Source: Sarcina sp. DSM 11001
GTDB taxonomy: Bacteria; Bacillota; Clostridia; Lachnospirales; Lachnospiraceae
Direction: 5' to 3'
Assembly (NCBI RefSeq): GCF_900101015.1
Contig: NZ_FNFZ01000005.1
Location: forward strand, 1 to 64,000
Length of the DNA stretch: 64,000 nucleotides
Below are positions 40,783 to 50,800 of this stretch, piece after piece. The position numbers and the translations under genes were made by a program. The notes beneath the pieces were generated by a model. The model searched no databases. It saw only the letters and a program-made list of their open reading frames with translations, and was not told the DNA's origin. Within the stretch, counting starts at the first letter, position 1, and each line of letters opens with the position of its first letter.

Positions 40783-42279
40783 TCAGCGGAGTTTTACTCT
40801 CTTTCTGCCGGGTGTGACCGCCCTCTGGGGACAGACGAGTACGCAGAGATGGCAGCCGACACATTTTTTGCCGTTGAGCCTGGGCCTGCGGTCCTCTCCA
40901 AGGGTGATCGCCTGGTGGCCGCCGTCCGAGCAGGAGATCATGCATCTGCCGCAGCCGATGCATTTGTCCCTATTGAATTTGGGATAAATCACTGTATCGC
41001 GCTCGAGCACGTCAGTGGTATCACTGACGTTTTCCAGAGCCTGACCGCGCATTTCATCGATACTGCCGGCACCTATTTCCGCCAGGTAGAGGTTCAGCCC
41101 TGACTTGAGGTCTTCGATGATGCGGTAGCCGTACTGCATAACGGCAGTCGTGACCTGGATGCTGCCTCCGCCCAGCAGGATATATTCGAGCGCATCCTCC
41201 CAGCTTTCCACACCGCCCATGGCGCTCAGGTGCATCCCGCTGAGGGCAGGGTTGTCGCCCAGCTCCTGAATGAAGCGGAGTCCAATGGGTTTGACTGCAT
41301 TTCCGCTGTAGCCGCCCACTGCGGACATGCCGTGGACCGCGGGCTCCGGAACATAGGTGTGAAGCCCCACTCCGGTAATGCTCTTGATGGTATTGATCGC
41401 GGAGATTCCGTCTGCTCCTCCCCGCAGGGCCGCCTCGGCAGCAGGGCTCATGTTCGCGACGTTGGGGGTCAGCTTGGCCAGGATGGGAATGTCCGTCCCC
41501 TTTCTGGCAGATGCCGTGAAGCGCTCCACCAGCTCAGGAATCTGGCCGATGTCGGAGCCCAGGCCGCCCTCCGCCATATTGGGACAGGAAAAATTGAGCT
41601 CTATCGCGTCTGCACCGTTTTCCGCGCAGAGCCGCGACAGCTCCTCCCACTCGGCTTCGTTCTGGCCCATGATGGATGCGAGGATGACTTTGGAAGGATA
41701 TTTCTTTTTCAGTTCCCTGAAGATCTCCATGTTCTCGGCCACACTGTGATCCGAGAGCTGTTCAATGTTTTTGAAGCCGATGATGGTACCGGTGTCCGAC
41801 GTGATCGCCGAAAACCGGGGTGAAGCCTCATGGATGTCCAGGGAACAGATGGTCTTGAAGGAGACCCCCGCCCATCCCGCTTCGAATGCTCTCGCGCACA
41901 TGTCATAGGTACTGCCGACCACGGATGAGGAAAGGAGGAAAGGGTTTTCAAGAGGGACCCCGCAGATCTCCGTGCGGAGCCTCTCCTCGTCAGCCGGAGG
42001 ATCGACCTCCAGCTCCGGTTTCACCTCTTCCTGCAGCCGCAATATGAGCCTGCGGATCGGGACCTCCTGTGGTCTGACGCAGGCCTTTTCGCAGGGCGCC
42101 GCGCAGTCTCTGCAGGGAATTTCGACAGGCAGACGCGCTGCAGCCTGCTTTTCATTGTCAAACCAGATGCTGCGCAGAAGACCTGCGGGATCCAGCCTGC
42201 CGCAGGCGCTGGTGCAGGGGGCGTCATGGCAAAGAACACACCGCAGCATGTCGGAGCGATACAGTGTTTTTGTAAGCAT
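40783..42279 (-). CDS. PreA-like dihydropyrimidine/dihydroorotate dehydrogenase-type flavoenzyme with Fe-S domains
   Basis: The 498-residue protein (start at MLTKT, with GAGGAGG) has an N-terminal cysteine-rich region (CVLCHDAPCTSACG, CRDCAAPCEKAC) of the type in dihydropyrimidine dehydrogenases. A DHOD-like FMN barrel follows (NPFLLSSSVVG, NFSCPNMAEGGLGSD, AKLTPNV, SAMGGVESWEDA). The C-terminus has a 2[4Fe-4S] ferredoxin (CIGCGRCMISC, CVGCHLCVLVC). It resembles NAD-dependent dihydropyrimidine dehydrogenase subunit PreA but adds the N-terminal Fe-S region. It could reduce uracil or thymine, or act on a related substrate. No PreT partner gene is adjacent. Confidence 0.85.
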   Translation of the reverse strand: MLTKTLYRSDMLRCVLCHDAPCTSACGRLDPAGLLRSIWFDNEKQAAARLPVEIPCRDCAAPCEKACVRPQEVPIRRLILRLQEEVKPELEVDPPADEERLRTEICGVPLENPFLLSSSVVGSTYDMCARAFEAGWAGVSFKTICSLDIHEASPRFSAITSDTGTIIGFKNIEQLSDHSVAENMEIFRELKKKYPSKVILASIMGQNEAEWEELSRLCAENGADAIELNFSCPNMAEGGLGSDIGQIPELVERFTASARKGTDIPILAKLTPNVANMSPAAEAALRGGADGISAINTIKSITGVGLHTYVPEPAVHGMSAVGGYSGNAVKPIGLRFIQELGDNPALSGMHLSAMGGVESWEDALEYILLGGGSIQVTTAVMQYGYRIIEDLKSGLNLYLAEIGAGSIDEMRGQALENVSDTTDVLERDTVIYPKFNRDKCIGCGRCMISCSDGGHQAITLGEDRRPRLNGKKCVGCHLCVLVCPQRAVTPGRKRVKLR

Positions 42280-42493
42280 TTCCGGGCCTCCTCTCAATTC
42301 GATGATAACTTTGATGATAACATCAATTTGTCAATGGGATGGGGGTCAAAATATGTTCAGGTCAGTTCTGTTGTTTCCGGTCACTCATTAACAAGTCTGA
42401 GATGTTTTTTCGTGAAATTTCAATGCACTGCGCGTCTGCCTTCTTCCTTTTTTCCGGACGAGGCTTCAGAGATGGAGCAGGGCAAAATGCAGG

Positions 42494-42760
42494 TCAATAC
42501 TGTGCGCTTTTGCCTTCTCCCGGGCGCCTGATCGCAAAGGAAATAAGGAAGGACAGGACGATCGCTGCCAGCAGAAGCAGGAGGGCTCCCAGGGCATAGC
42601 CCATCATATCAATGGTAAAGGTCATGGAGAGAGTCCGGGCGGTCCAGTCCGGATACGTCGCAGAGATCGATTTCGCGATGATGGTCCAGGTATAGACCGT
42701 TCCCGCCAGAAGGATGATCATGAATCCTGTGAGTAAATAGAGTATTCTTCTGTTCTTCAA
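42494..42760 (-). pseudogene. Collapsed MFS transporter (OFA-type) remnant
   Basis: The 88-codon frame joins a first helix typical of oxalate/formate-type MFS transporters (LYLLTGFMIILLAGTVYTWTIIAKSI...SMTFTIDMMG) directly to a last-helix and tail sequence (LGALLLLLAAIVLSFLISFAIRRP). A normal transporter of this kind has about 400 residues and twelve helices. An in-frame internal deletion therefore seems to have removed ten helices. No function is expected. A new short membrane protein cannot be excluded. Confidence 0.55.
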
Positions 42761-42950
42761 ACCGCTTGTCTCCGATGTTTATGCGCTGTGTTTCTGTTGG
42801 TTCTCCGATTTTTTCCTGCTGGTTCTCCGGTATTATCCGGCTGTTTCTTCGTTGCTTTCCAGCTTTTTACGTTATTGTCCGCTGTTTTTAGTTGATTTTC
42901 TATGTTTCTCTCAGGGAAGGAGTTTCCTGCCCGCCGGCTGGTCCGTCCGG

Positions 42951-44372
42951 TCAGGTTTTTCCTTCCTTCCATCGTTTTTTAACCCGGGCGAGACAGATCA
43001 GGCCCATGATGATCTGCAGCGAGGAGGAGCAGGGTGTGGCCAGTCCGATGTGGAAGAGGGAGACCGGCACGCGGCGACTCATGATATAAGACACGGGAAC
43101 TCGCACGCAGAAGGCGCTGACGATCCCCTGCAGCATGACAAAGCGTGTCATGCCGATGCCGTTGTAAAAACCGATGAAGCAGAAAAAGATCGGCGTGAGC
43201 AGGCAGTCAATGGCATAAGCCTTCAGATAGTCCGCGCCCGCCGCGGCCACATCCATATCCTTGGCGAAGAGCAGAGCCAGTGATGTTCCATGAAAAAATG
43301 AAAAATAAAACATGACCGTACCGACTGCCAGCGACATAAGGATCCCGTAGCGCAGGGCTTTTTCCGCCCGGTCAAAGCAGCGCGCGCCGGCATTCTGGGC
43401 CACAAAAGCGGACATGGACTGCATAAAGGCCAGGGGCACAAGCATGATGAAGGCGCAGACCTTCTCCGCGACGCCGACTCCTGCCGACGGGATGACTCCC
43501 AGGCCGTTGACGATAGCCTGAATGATCAGAAAGGAGACACTGACCATGAGATCCTGGGCTGCGATGGGCAGGCCCAGGCGGGTAATGCGGCCCATGATCT
43601 CTCCCTGGAACCGGATGTGCGACCTCTCAAGGGTAAAGGGCATCCGGCCTTGCTCCATTCTTTTTTTCATCAGGAATAAAGAGATCACAACGCTGAGTCC
43701 CTGGGCTCCGACTGTGGCGATGGCGGCGCCGACAGTGCCCATATGAAAGACAGCGACGAGAAGCAGGTCGCCGGCAATATTAAAGACACAGGCGATGGCG
43801 ACCGTGACCAGGGGCGTGACGGAATCACCGATCCCCCGGAAAATACTGCCGATCAGGTTGTAGGCGATGATCACCAGCATGCCCGCGCCGCAGATCCGCA
43901 CATAGGCGGTCGTGAGGGCAAAGGCTTCCGGCGGCGCATGCATAATCCCGGCAATAGCCCCGGCCCCCGATACGCAGAACACCGTGAGCACAATCCCTAT
44001 GCAGGCGAAAAGCACGATACAGGCCCCGATCGTCTCGCCGCCCTTCCGAGCCTGCCCCTTCCCGATCTGCTGGCCCAGAAGGATCGTAGCCCCCATAGCA
44101 AAGCTCGCCATCAGGTCGGTCAGTGTCAGCATGATCTGCGAACCCGTCGTGACTGCCGACACATGGGCTGAGACAGCGCCGGCCTCCGTAAAGCGGCCGA
44201 CGATCATCAGGTCCACCGCCCCGTACATGGCCTGCAGGAAGAGCGCGGCCAGGACCGGCAGGGCAAACCTGACCAGCGGAAGCAAAATCTGCCCCTCGGT
44301 AAAAGTCATGACCTGAGCCTGTCCCCCGCTGTGTATTTCTCCTTCTTTCTCCATCTCCGTGCTCCGTATCAA
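42951..44372 (-). CDS. MATE family efflux transporter, second copy
   Basis: The 473-residue protein has twelve hydrophobic segments in two halves, with the MATE pattern (VRFALPVLAALFLQAMYGAVDLMIVGRF in helix 1, then ASFAMGATILLGQQIGKGQ). It differs clearly from the MATE protein encoded at 5803-7206 and is no recent duplicate. It would export drugs or metabolites. The translation start is uncertain: ATG at 44354 or the upstream codon. The spacer downstream (42761-42950) is again pyrimidine-rich and repetitive on the plus strand. Confidence 0.88.
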   Translation of the reverse strand: MIRSTEMEKEGEIHSGGQAQVMTFTEGQILLPLVRFALPVLAALFLQAMYGAVDLMIVGRFTEAGAVSAHVSAVTTGSQIMLTLTDLMASFAMGATILLGQQIGKGQARKGGETIGACIVLFACIGIVLTVFCVSGAGAIAGIMHAPPEAFALTTAYVRICGAGMLVIIAYNLIGSIFRGIGDSVTPLVTVAIACVFNIAGDLLLVAVFHMGTVGAAIATVGAQGLSVVISLFLMKKRMEQGRMPFTLERSHIRFQGEIMGRITRLGLPIAAQDLMVSVSFLIIQAIVNGLGVIPSAGVGVAEKVCAFIMLVPLAFMQSMSAFVAQNAGARCFDRAEKALRYGILMSLAVGTVMFYFSFFHGTSLALLFAKDMDVAAAGADYLKAYAIDCLLTPIFFCFIGFYNGIGMTRFVMLQGIVSAFCVRVPVSYIMSRRVPVSLFHIGLATPCSSSLQIIMGLICLARVKKRWKEGKT

Positions 44373-44632
44373 TTTATTCTTCTTCGCCTGTCGGTTCTCA
44401 GCCTTGTACTATCCGGATAAACGGACGATTTCCCGTTTCATGTCTTTTCTGTCAATATTTCAAAGTTCTTCAAAATCCAGAAACATTTCAAAGCTGTGCT
44501 TATATATTATATCACGATTCCATATGTCAGGGGGATCCAATGGCGCATTCAGCACTGTACGCTTCAGCACTGTACCTTTTATGTGATTATTTCTAAAAAC
44601 CTGCTTCAAGATATTTAAATATACTTAAATAT
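44373..44632. other. Intergenic region between divergent MATE and giant-protein genes
   Basis: No gene was recognised. It contains AT-rich inverted words (ATATTTAAATATACTTAAATAT near 44611-44632) that could be an operator near the giant-protein promoter. The promoter itself is listed separately. Confidence 0.4.
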
Positions 44633-44661
44633 TTGAATAATATGCCTTTTAGCTGTATACT
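44633..44661 (+). promoter_or_regulatory. Promoter of the 2641-residue protein gene
   Basis: TTGAAT (44633-44638) and TATACT (44656-44661) with 17 bp spacing. The leader would be about 145 nt, long enough for regulation. An AT-rich inverted repeat lies directly upstream. Confidence 0.6.
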
Positions 44662-44811
44662 TTTTTCATTATTTTTTAATTGAGAGAAAACATCCATATC
44701 TGTTTTTCTCTCGACGGTTATCCCTGTACATGTCCCCTTATCAGATATTTCCGCCGACAAAAACTGAATGCCTGTTTCCTCTCTTAATAAACCAGCTACA
44801 AGGAGGAGGAC

Positions 44812-47800
44812 ATGAATAAGCTGTTAAAGAATCTGCTTGCATTTGCCCTGGTCATTTCACTATTGTCAGGCAATGTGCTGGCCTATGCCCCCGCAGTCCG
44901 ACAGAATGCAGAACATGTGAACACTGATGCATCTGCTCCATCGGAACTGTCCGTATCAGAGGGGGGACTCATCAGCGCAGATGAAGAACTCATGGCGGGA
45001 GAGGAAAATACCTACAGTTTCGTGACTGCAGATCCCGCACAGGAAGCAATGACTGCCGCGGGAGCCGCAGAATGGCTTCAGGAAACAGAACAGGGGACAA
45101 CAGCACTGGCCGCGGAGGAGCAGTCCGCAGATGAAAGCGGAGGATCCTTTGAAGGCGTTGATATTCCCGGCAGTGATCTCACCGGTGAATCCTCGCAGGA
45201 TCAGGAAAATGATTCTTTCGCACAGGATCCGGCTGTCCCCGGAGAGACTTTTGAAGAAGACGCGGAAGCAGACGGTCAATATGGCACCGGTTCTGAGGCC
45301 GATGAAACCGCCGAACAGTATGACGCCGGTTACGCGGCCGATGAAGCCGCCGATCAGTATGACACCGGCTACGTGGCCGATGAAGCTGCCGAACAGTATG
45401 ACACCGGCTCCGTGGCCGATGAAGCCGCCGATCAGTATAACACCGAGGCCGCAGCCGATGAAGCCGCCGATCAGTATGACACCGGGGCTGCGGGCGATGA
45501 AGCCGCCGATCAGTATGACACCGGGGCTGCGGGCGATGAAGCTGCCGAACAGTATGACACTGGCTCCGCGGCCGATGAAGCTGCCGAACAGTATGACACT
45601 GGCTCCGTGGCCGATGAAGCCGGCGATCAGAGTGATACTGAATATACAGAAAATAGCGGAGAGGATACGTCAGGACAAGAGCTTCCCGGGGAAGAGGTTG
45701 CTGCAGAAGGCAGTCAGAGTGGCGAAACCGAAGCTCAGGAAGAAAGCAGCCTGAATGTAACAGCCGCTGCTGCCGCAGCTGAAAGTGCTGAGCCCGCTGA
45801 AGAGACCACAGAGAAGATTCTGACCTGGGAACAGTACCGCGATCAGTACGCCCCGGATTATGAATCGCTCTCAAAGGAGGAAATCGTCGCCCTTTATGCT
45901 GACTATGAAGCCTATCGCGCGCAGGCAAGGATGACCGCAGAGGGCGAGTATCCGGAAGGCGCCTCTTCAGGCAGCATCAGTAATGATTACCTGGATGTGT
46001 CTGTGGGCAGTGACGGTAGATTTTCGATCGGGAATATCGAAGGAAATCCCAATTACAGCAGTGATAATGGACGCAAGCTTCTATATGGATATCCGGATAC
46101 CGGAACGTCCTCAACACTCTTGTATATAGATGGGGACGAAATGGTTTTTACAGCCGATTCCATTTCATATAGGAACAATGTCGCTTTGGCGACAATGCTT
46201 CTGGACAGCTACGGGATCGCAGTGACACAAAAACTGTCTTTCGTCTCGAGCGGAACTGAAATAGGGGGCTCGACAATCGATGACTGTGTGAAAATAGAGT
46301 ATAAAGTGACGAATACCGGAACGGAAAGCCATCGTGTTGGTATAAGGATCATGATCGACACCATGCTTGCTTCCAATGATGACGCCCCTTTCAAAGTCAA
46401 GGGCACCGGAAATGTCACAACGATCAAGAACTATGATGCATCCACAGGAATCCCGGATTCCTATCAGGTCTATGACAGCCTTACGAATCCCACAACGATT
46501 GCTACAGGCTATCTCGTCAGCAATGGGGAAATCCCCCCTGACCGCGTCCAGTTCACGAACTGGAGAGAGATCTCCAATAATTACTGGAGTTATGTAGGTT
46601 ATGAGGGTGGCTACCTGGGAGATTCGGCAGTTGGAATCTACTGGGATCCGGCTTCTCTTTCAAGCGGTAAGAGCAAAACCGTTTCCACCTACTATGGGGT
46701 CGGCGTAGGTGCGAGTATTGACTCCTCATCCAATACATCTTCTAAAATAGGGAACAAAGAAATCGGAATAGAGGTCAAAGACTCCCAGAGCGGGGAAGGT
46801 GTCAAGGATGCCAGTATTACAATGACCGGACTGACCGGCGGAACCACATCCGGAACGACCGATTCCAACGGATTTGCCAGACTCCCCTTAAATTCTCAGG
46901 CAAGCACCCAGGTTTCTATCTCCGTGAAGGCCGCTGGATATACAGATGGCTCCTTTACGAGATTTGTAAAAGGCGGCGACCGGATCTCTGTCTCGATCAA
47001 GCGCGAAGATGACGACCAGCCTGCGGTGACATCAGTCACATTGGACGGACAGGATGTCATGAACGGCACGGTCCATTATATCGATAATTCCGGAAAAGAC
47101 ATTGACCATGCCAAAGATTCCGATATCAAAAAGATCAAACTGATCGTGAAATCAGATACAGCGGACTGTATCTATTATCTGCTTCAGGATAATGCGGTCG
47201 TCGAGAAGAACACGACCGGTGAATTTGAGCTGAAAACAGTGGAGACTAAGAGCGGAACCGTAATCGACAAATTTTCCTCCGGAGGAATCCGTAAAGTCTA
47301 CTGTGTCTCCAAAGACGGGAAAACATCCAGAAAGATCCGTCTCGGCATTAAAGTCAGCATACCTTCTGTCGCGACGACAACAATCGCGGATCTGAACCTG
47401 TGGCCGTATTCCAGCAAAAACCTCGCTACCGGAACTCTTGGAGCCCTCCTGTTGGGAGACAGCGTCAGCTTCGGTCTCAAAAACAGCGCCAAGCTGAAGG
47501 TGGAGATCAAAGAGAATGGAAAAGTCAAAGTCAGCTACAACCTGAACAGGATGCCCAACACAGAGGAATCCTACAGGATTCAGGAGGCAAAGAGAGAATT
47601 TGCAACCACAGACGCGGCAAAAGTGAACGCGAAAAAGGTTTTCGGGGGACTGCTCGAAAAAGGAGACAGAACAGCCAGTCTGGGAATCCCGAAACATATC
47701 GAATTTGATTATGGCGGTTACGGGGAAGGCATAGTCAAGAACGGCAAAGTGGATGTTTCTCTTGCCATTATGGGAACCGCTTCGGTCAGCGCTTCCTATA

Positions 47801-50800
47801 CAGTTAATTATTACTGGGTGGTGCCTCTGTACATCACGGTCAGCGGAAAAGGGAGCATCACGGTTCAGATTTCCGGAGATGCGCATCTCACAACAGATGA
47901 CGGAAGACTCGGTATGAGACTGAACGGAAGCTTTAACCCCTCTCTCTCTGTCGGGATCGAAGGCGGTGTCGGCAGCAAGGGAGTCGCAAATCTGGGCGTA
48001 GAAGGACGCGGAACTCTCTCTTATACCTTCACGCTTCCGGCCGTTCACCATCTGGCCACTCTGACTGGTGAAGCAAATCTGAAAATGGGTTTGTGGAAGT
48101 TTGAAAAATCTTTGTCACTGGCTAAAGCGACAGTAAAGCTGCTGGACAGTGAGGATTGGAACGGTTCTCCCGGAGATGAAGGAGAAAACCTGTATGAAGC
48201 CCTGGCGGAACAACCGTTTAAACTGAAATCCAGAGACTACATGAACAACGAACACCCGGTCGGTCTTCCGGAGGACGCGGATGTTTTCATTACGAACAGA
48301 AACGTCTCTGCGGACGCGGAACCGCTGTTCCTCAATGCTTCAGGCAAAAAATTCAAATTCTGGATCGATGAAAATATGGACCGCAGTGTCGCCAATGGAA
48401 GTGATCTGATGTACTCCGTCAATGAAGACGGCTGGTGGAGCGATCCGCTTCCGGTCGATGACGACGGGACTGCTGATTTTTCTGTAAATGCCGCATATGA
48501 CGGAAGCGGAAAAGTATTTGTTGTCTGGGAAAACAGCAGCAAAGTCTTTGATGATAATACTGTGACTGTCGACGAAATGGGAAATGCACAGGAAATCTGT
48601 ATCAAAGTATTCGACACAGCCTCAAACACCTTCGGCGAAACGGTTTCTCTCACAAATAATAACGTTGTGGATGCGATTCCAGCGGTTGCTGCTGCAGACG
48701 GCACAGCTTATGTTGTCTGGAACAGAATCGATGGAAGTATCGAAAGCGGTGATACCCAGAGCTCTCTGTGCAGCCTGAGCTATCAGAACGGGACCGCGTC
48801 GGCTGAGTCGGTCAGGAATATCGGAACAATCGATGTGGCGGAACTGAGCGCCTCCATACAGAACGGAAAGCCTACAGCTGTTTACACAGTCTTCAATCTC
48901 TCGGAAGGACTGGATGCAAAGCAGACTACCTACACCTTTGCCTTTGAAGGCGGAAGTCAGGAAAATGAAGAACTCCTTTCCGGAGACGGCTCTGTCGTGC
49001 GCGGAGCTTTGAATTCCTCGCTGAACGGCAGTGATGCGCTGTTCTGGTATCAGGATGGCAATATTTGTTACAGGCTCTCGGGAAGTACGGAAATCGGTAA
49101 TGTTTTTACAGACTATACGACAGATATTTCCGAATACACCGTAGCGGATCTGGGCGACACGACATACGTCATCTGGAAAGGAAATGATGTCGGAGAAGCA
49201 TATGAAGAAGAGCTTCCTGATAACAGCGCTGTACTTTATGCAGCCCATTACAGGAACGGTGTCTGGAGCAAGCCTTATGAGCTGCTCAATTGCGAATGTG
49301 ATTACATCCATGGGATCCATGCGGAAAGCCAGGACGGACAGTTGGTGCTCACTTATGTAGCGATCAATTATGACGAGGAGGGGAATATCTCTTCCAGTGA
49401 GATGATTGAGCGCTCATTCTATGGCAGAAATGACGCAGTTCTGACCGGATTTGTCTATGACGCTGACCAGGCCTTTGGGTCCGAGGCACTGCCCCTGTCG
49501 CTCACAGTGGCCAATAATGGAACAGGTCTGTTGGATCAGGTAACTGTGGAAATAAGCGGATGGGGAGACACCTACAGCAGAGATATCAGCGGACTGGGTC
49601 TTGATCCCGGTGAGTCAACGGAAATCAGTATCGATGACTTTATAGTTGATGAATCTGTGGGTGATGGCACCGTTGTGGACTATGACGTCTGCGTGTATGC
49701 AGAGGATGATGACAATTATGATAATGGGCGGGAAAGAATGGTGCTCGGATATGCGGATATCATTGCTGAGCAGCTGGAGACGACCGTCAACGATGGAAGA
49801 CTCTATTACCCCGTCAGCATTAAGAACTACAGCCGTATTCCCGCTGTAAATGTAAACGTTAAATTCCTGGCGGATTCCGAGGACGGAAGTATCATTTATG
49901 ATACTACACTGGAGAGCCTTGACGGCGGAGAATCACAGATCATCTATATTCCGGAAACCGATCTGGAGGGTTCCGCGCAGTTCTATGTATATCTTTCCTC
50001 GGATACTCCACTGAACAATGAGGGACTGGAGTATACCAGGATGACTTGCAGCGGAGAGACCATCAGGGTCCTTTCGGATATCAATGTCAGCATTACAGCC
50101 GGTGAGGGAGGCAGCATTGAAGCCGGCGAGAGCGGTACTTATACATCGAATGATGCGATTTCTCTGACCGCATCGCCCGCCGACGGCTATGTATTTGACA
50201 GGTGGGAATCCGACTTCGGTTTCTTCGAGGACGAGAACAGCGAGAGCACAATTTTCTATGTGCCCGAAAAAGACTCCGCTGTCACAGCTGTCTTTGTCCG
50301 CGCCGATGAGATCACCGGGCTGCAGCTGGATCAGTCTGCGCTCACATTAAAGGTCGGTGATTCCGCAAAGCTCAACACTACAGCAGATCAGGCAGTGGCA
50401 AACAGCCTGTTTGACTGGAGCACTGATAACGCTGAAGTTGCGAAAGTCAATACTCGCGGTAAAGTGACCGGGGTCTCGAAAGGAACGACAGTTATCACTG
50501 CGGCTCTGAAGAGTAATCCTGAAATCAGCACGAGCTGTGAAGTACAGGTTGTTGAACCTGAAATCACCAGTATCCGCATGGTATACCCCAGGGTAAAAAT
50601 GACCTCTGTCGGAGAACAGAAGCATCTGAAGGTCGACATGGTCACCTCCCCTTCAAATCTGGAGGATATCGTCAGTCTGACCTGGGAGTCTCAGAACACT
50701 GCTGTCGTAGAAGTAGATAATGACGGTGTGATCACAGCCAAAGCGCCCGGAACAGCAATCGTGTCTGTCAGACCGGCTGAACAGCAGAATGATGATGTGA

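Noticed and set aside
45179-45928. Arg/His-rich minus-strand frame of 249 codons
   Set aside because: It is a by-product of the 39-bp repeats of the giant secreted protein gene and has no start signal.
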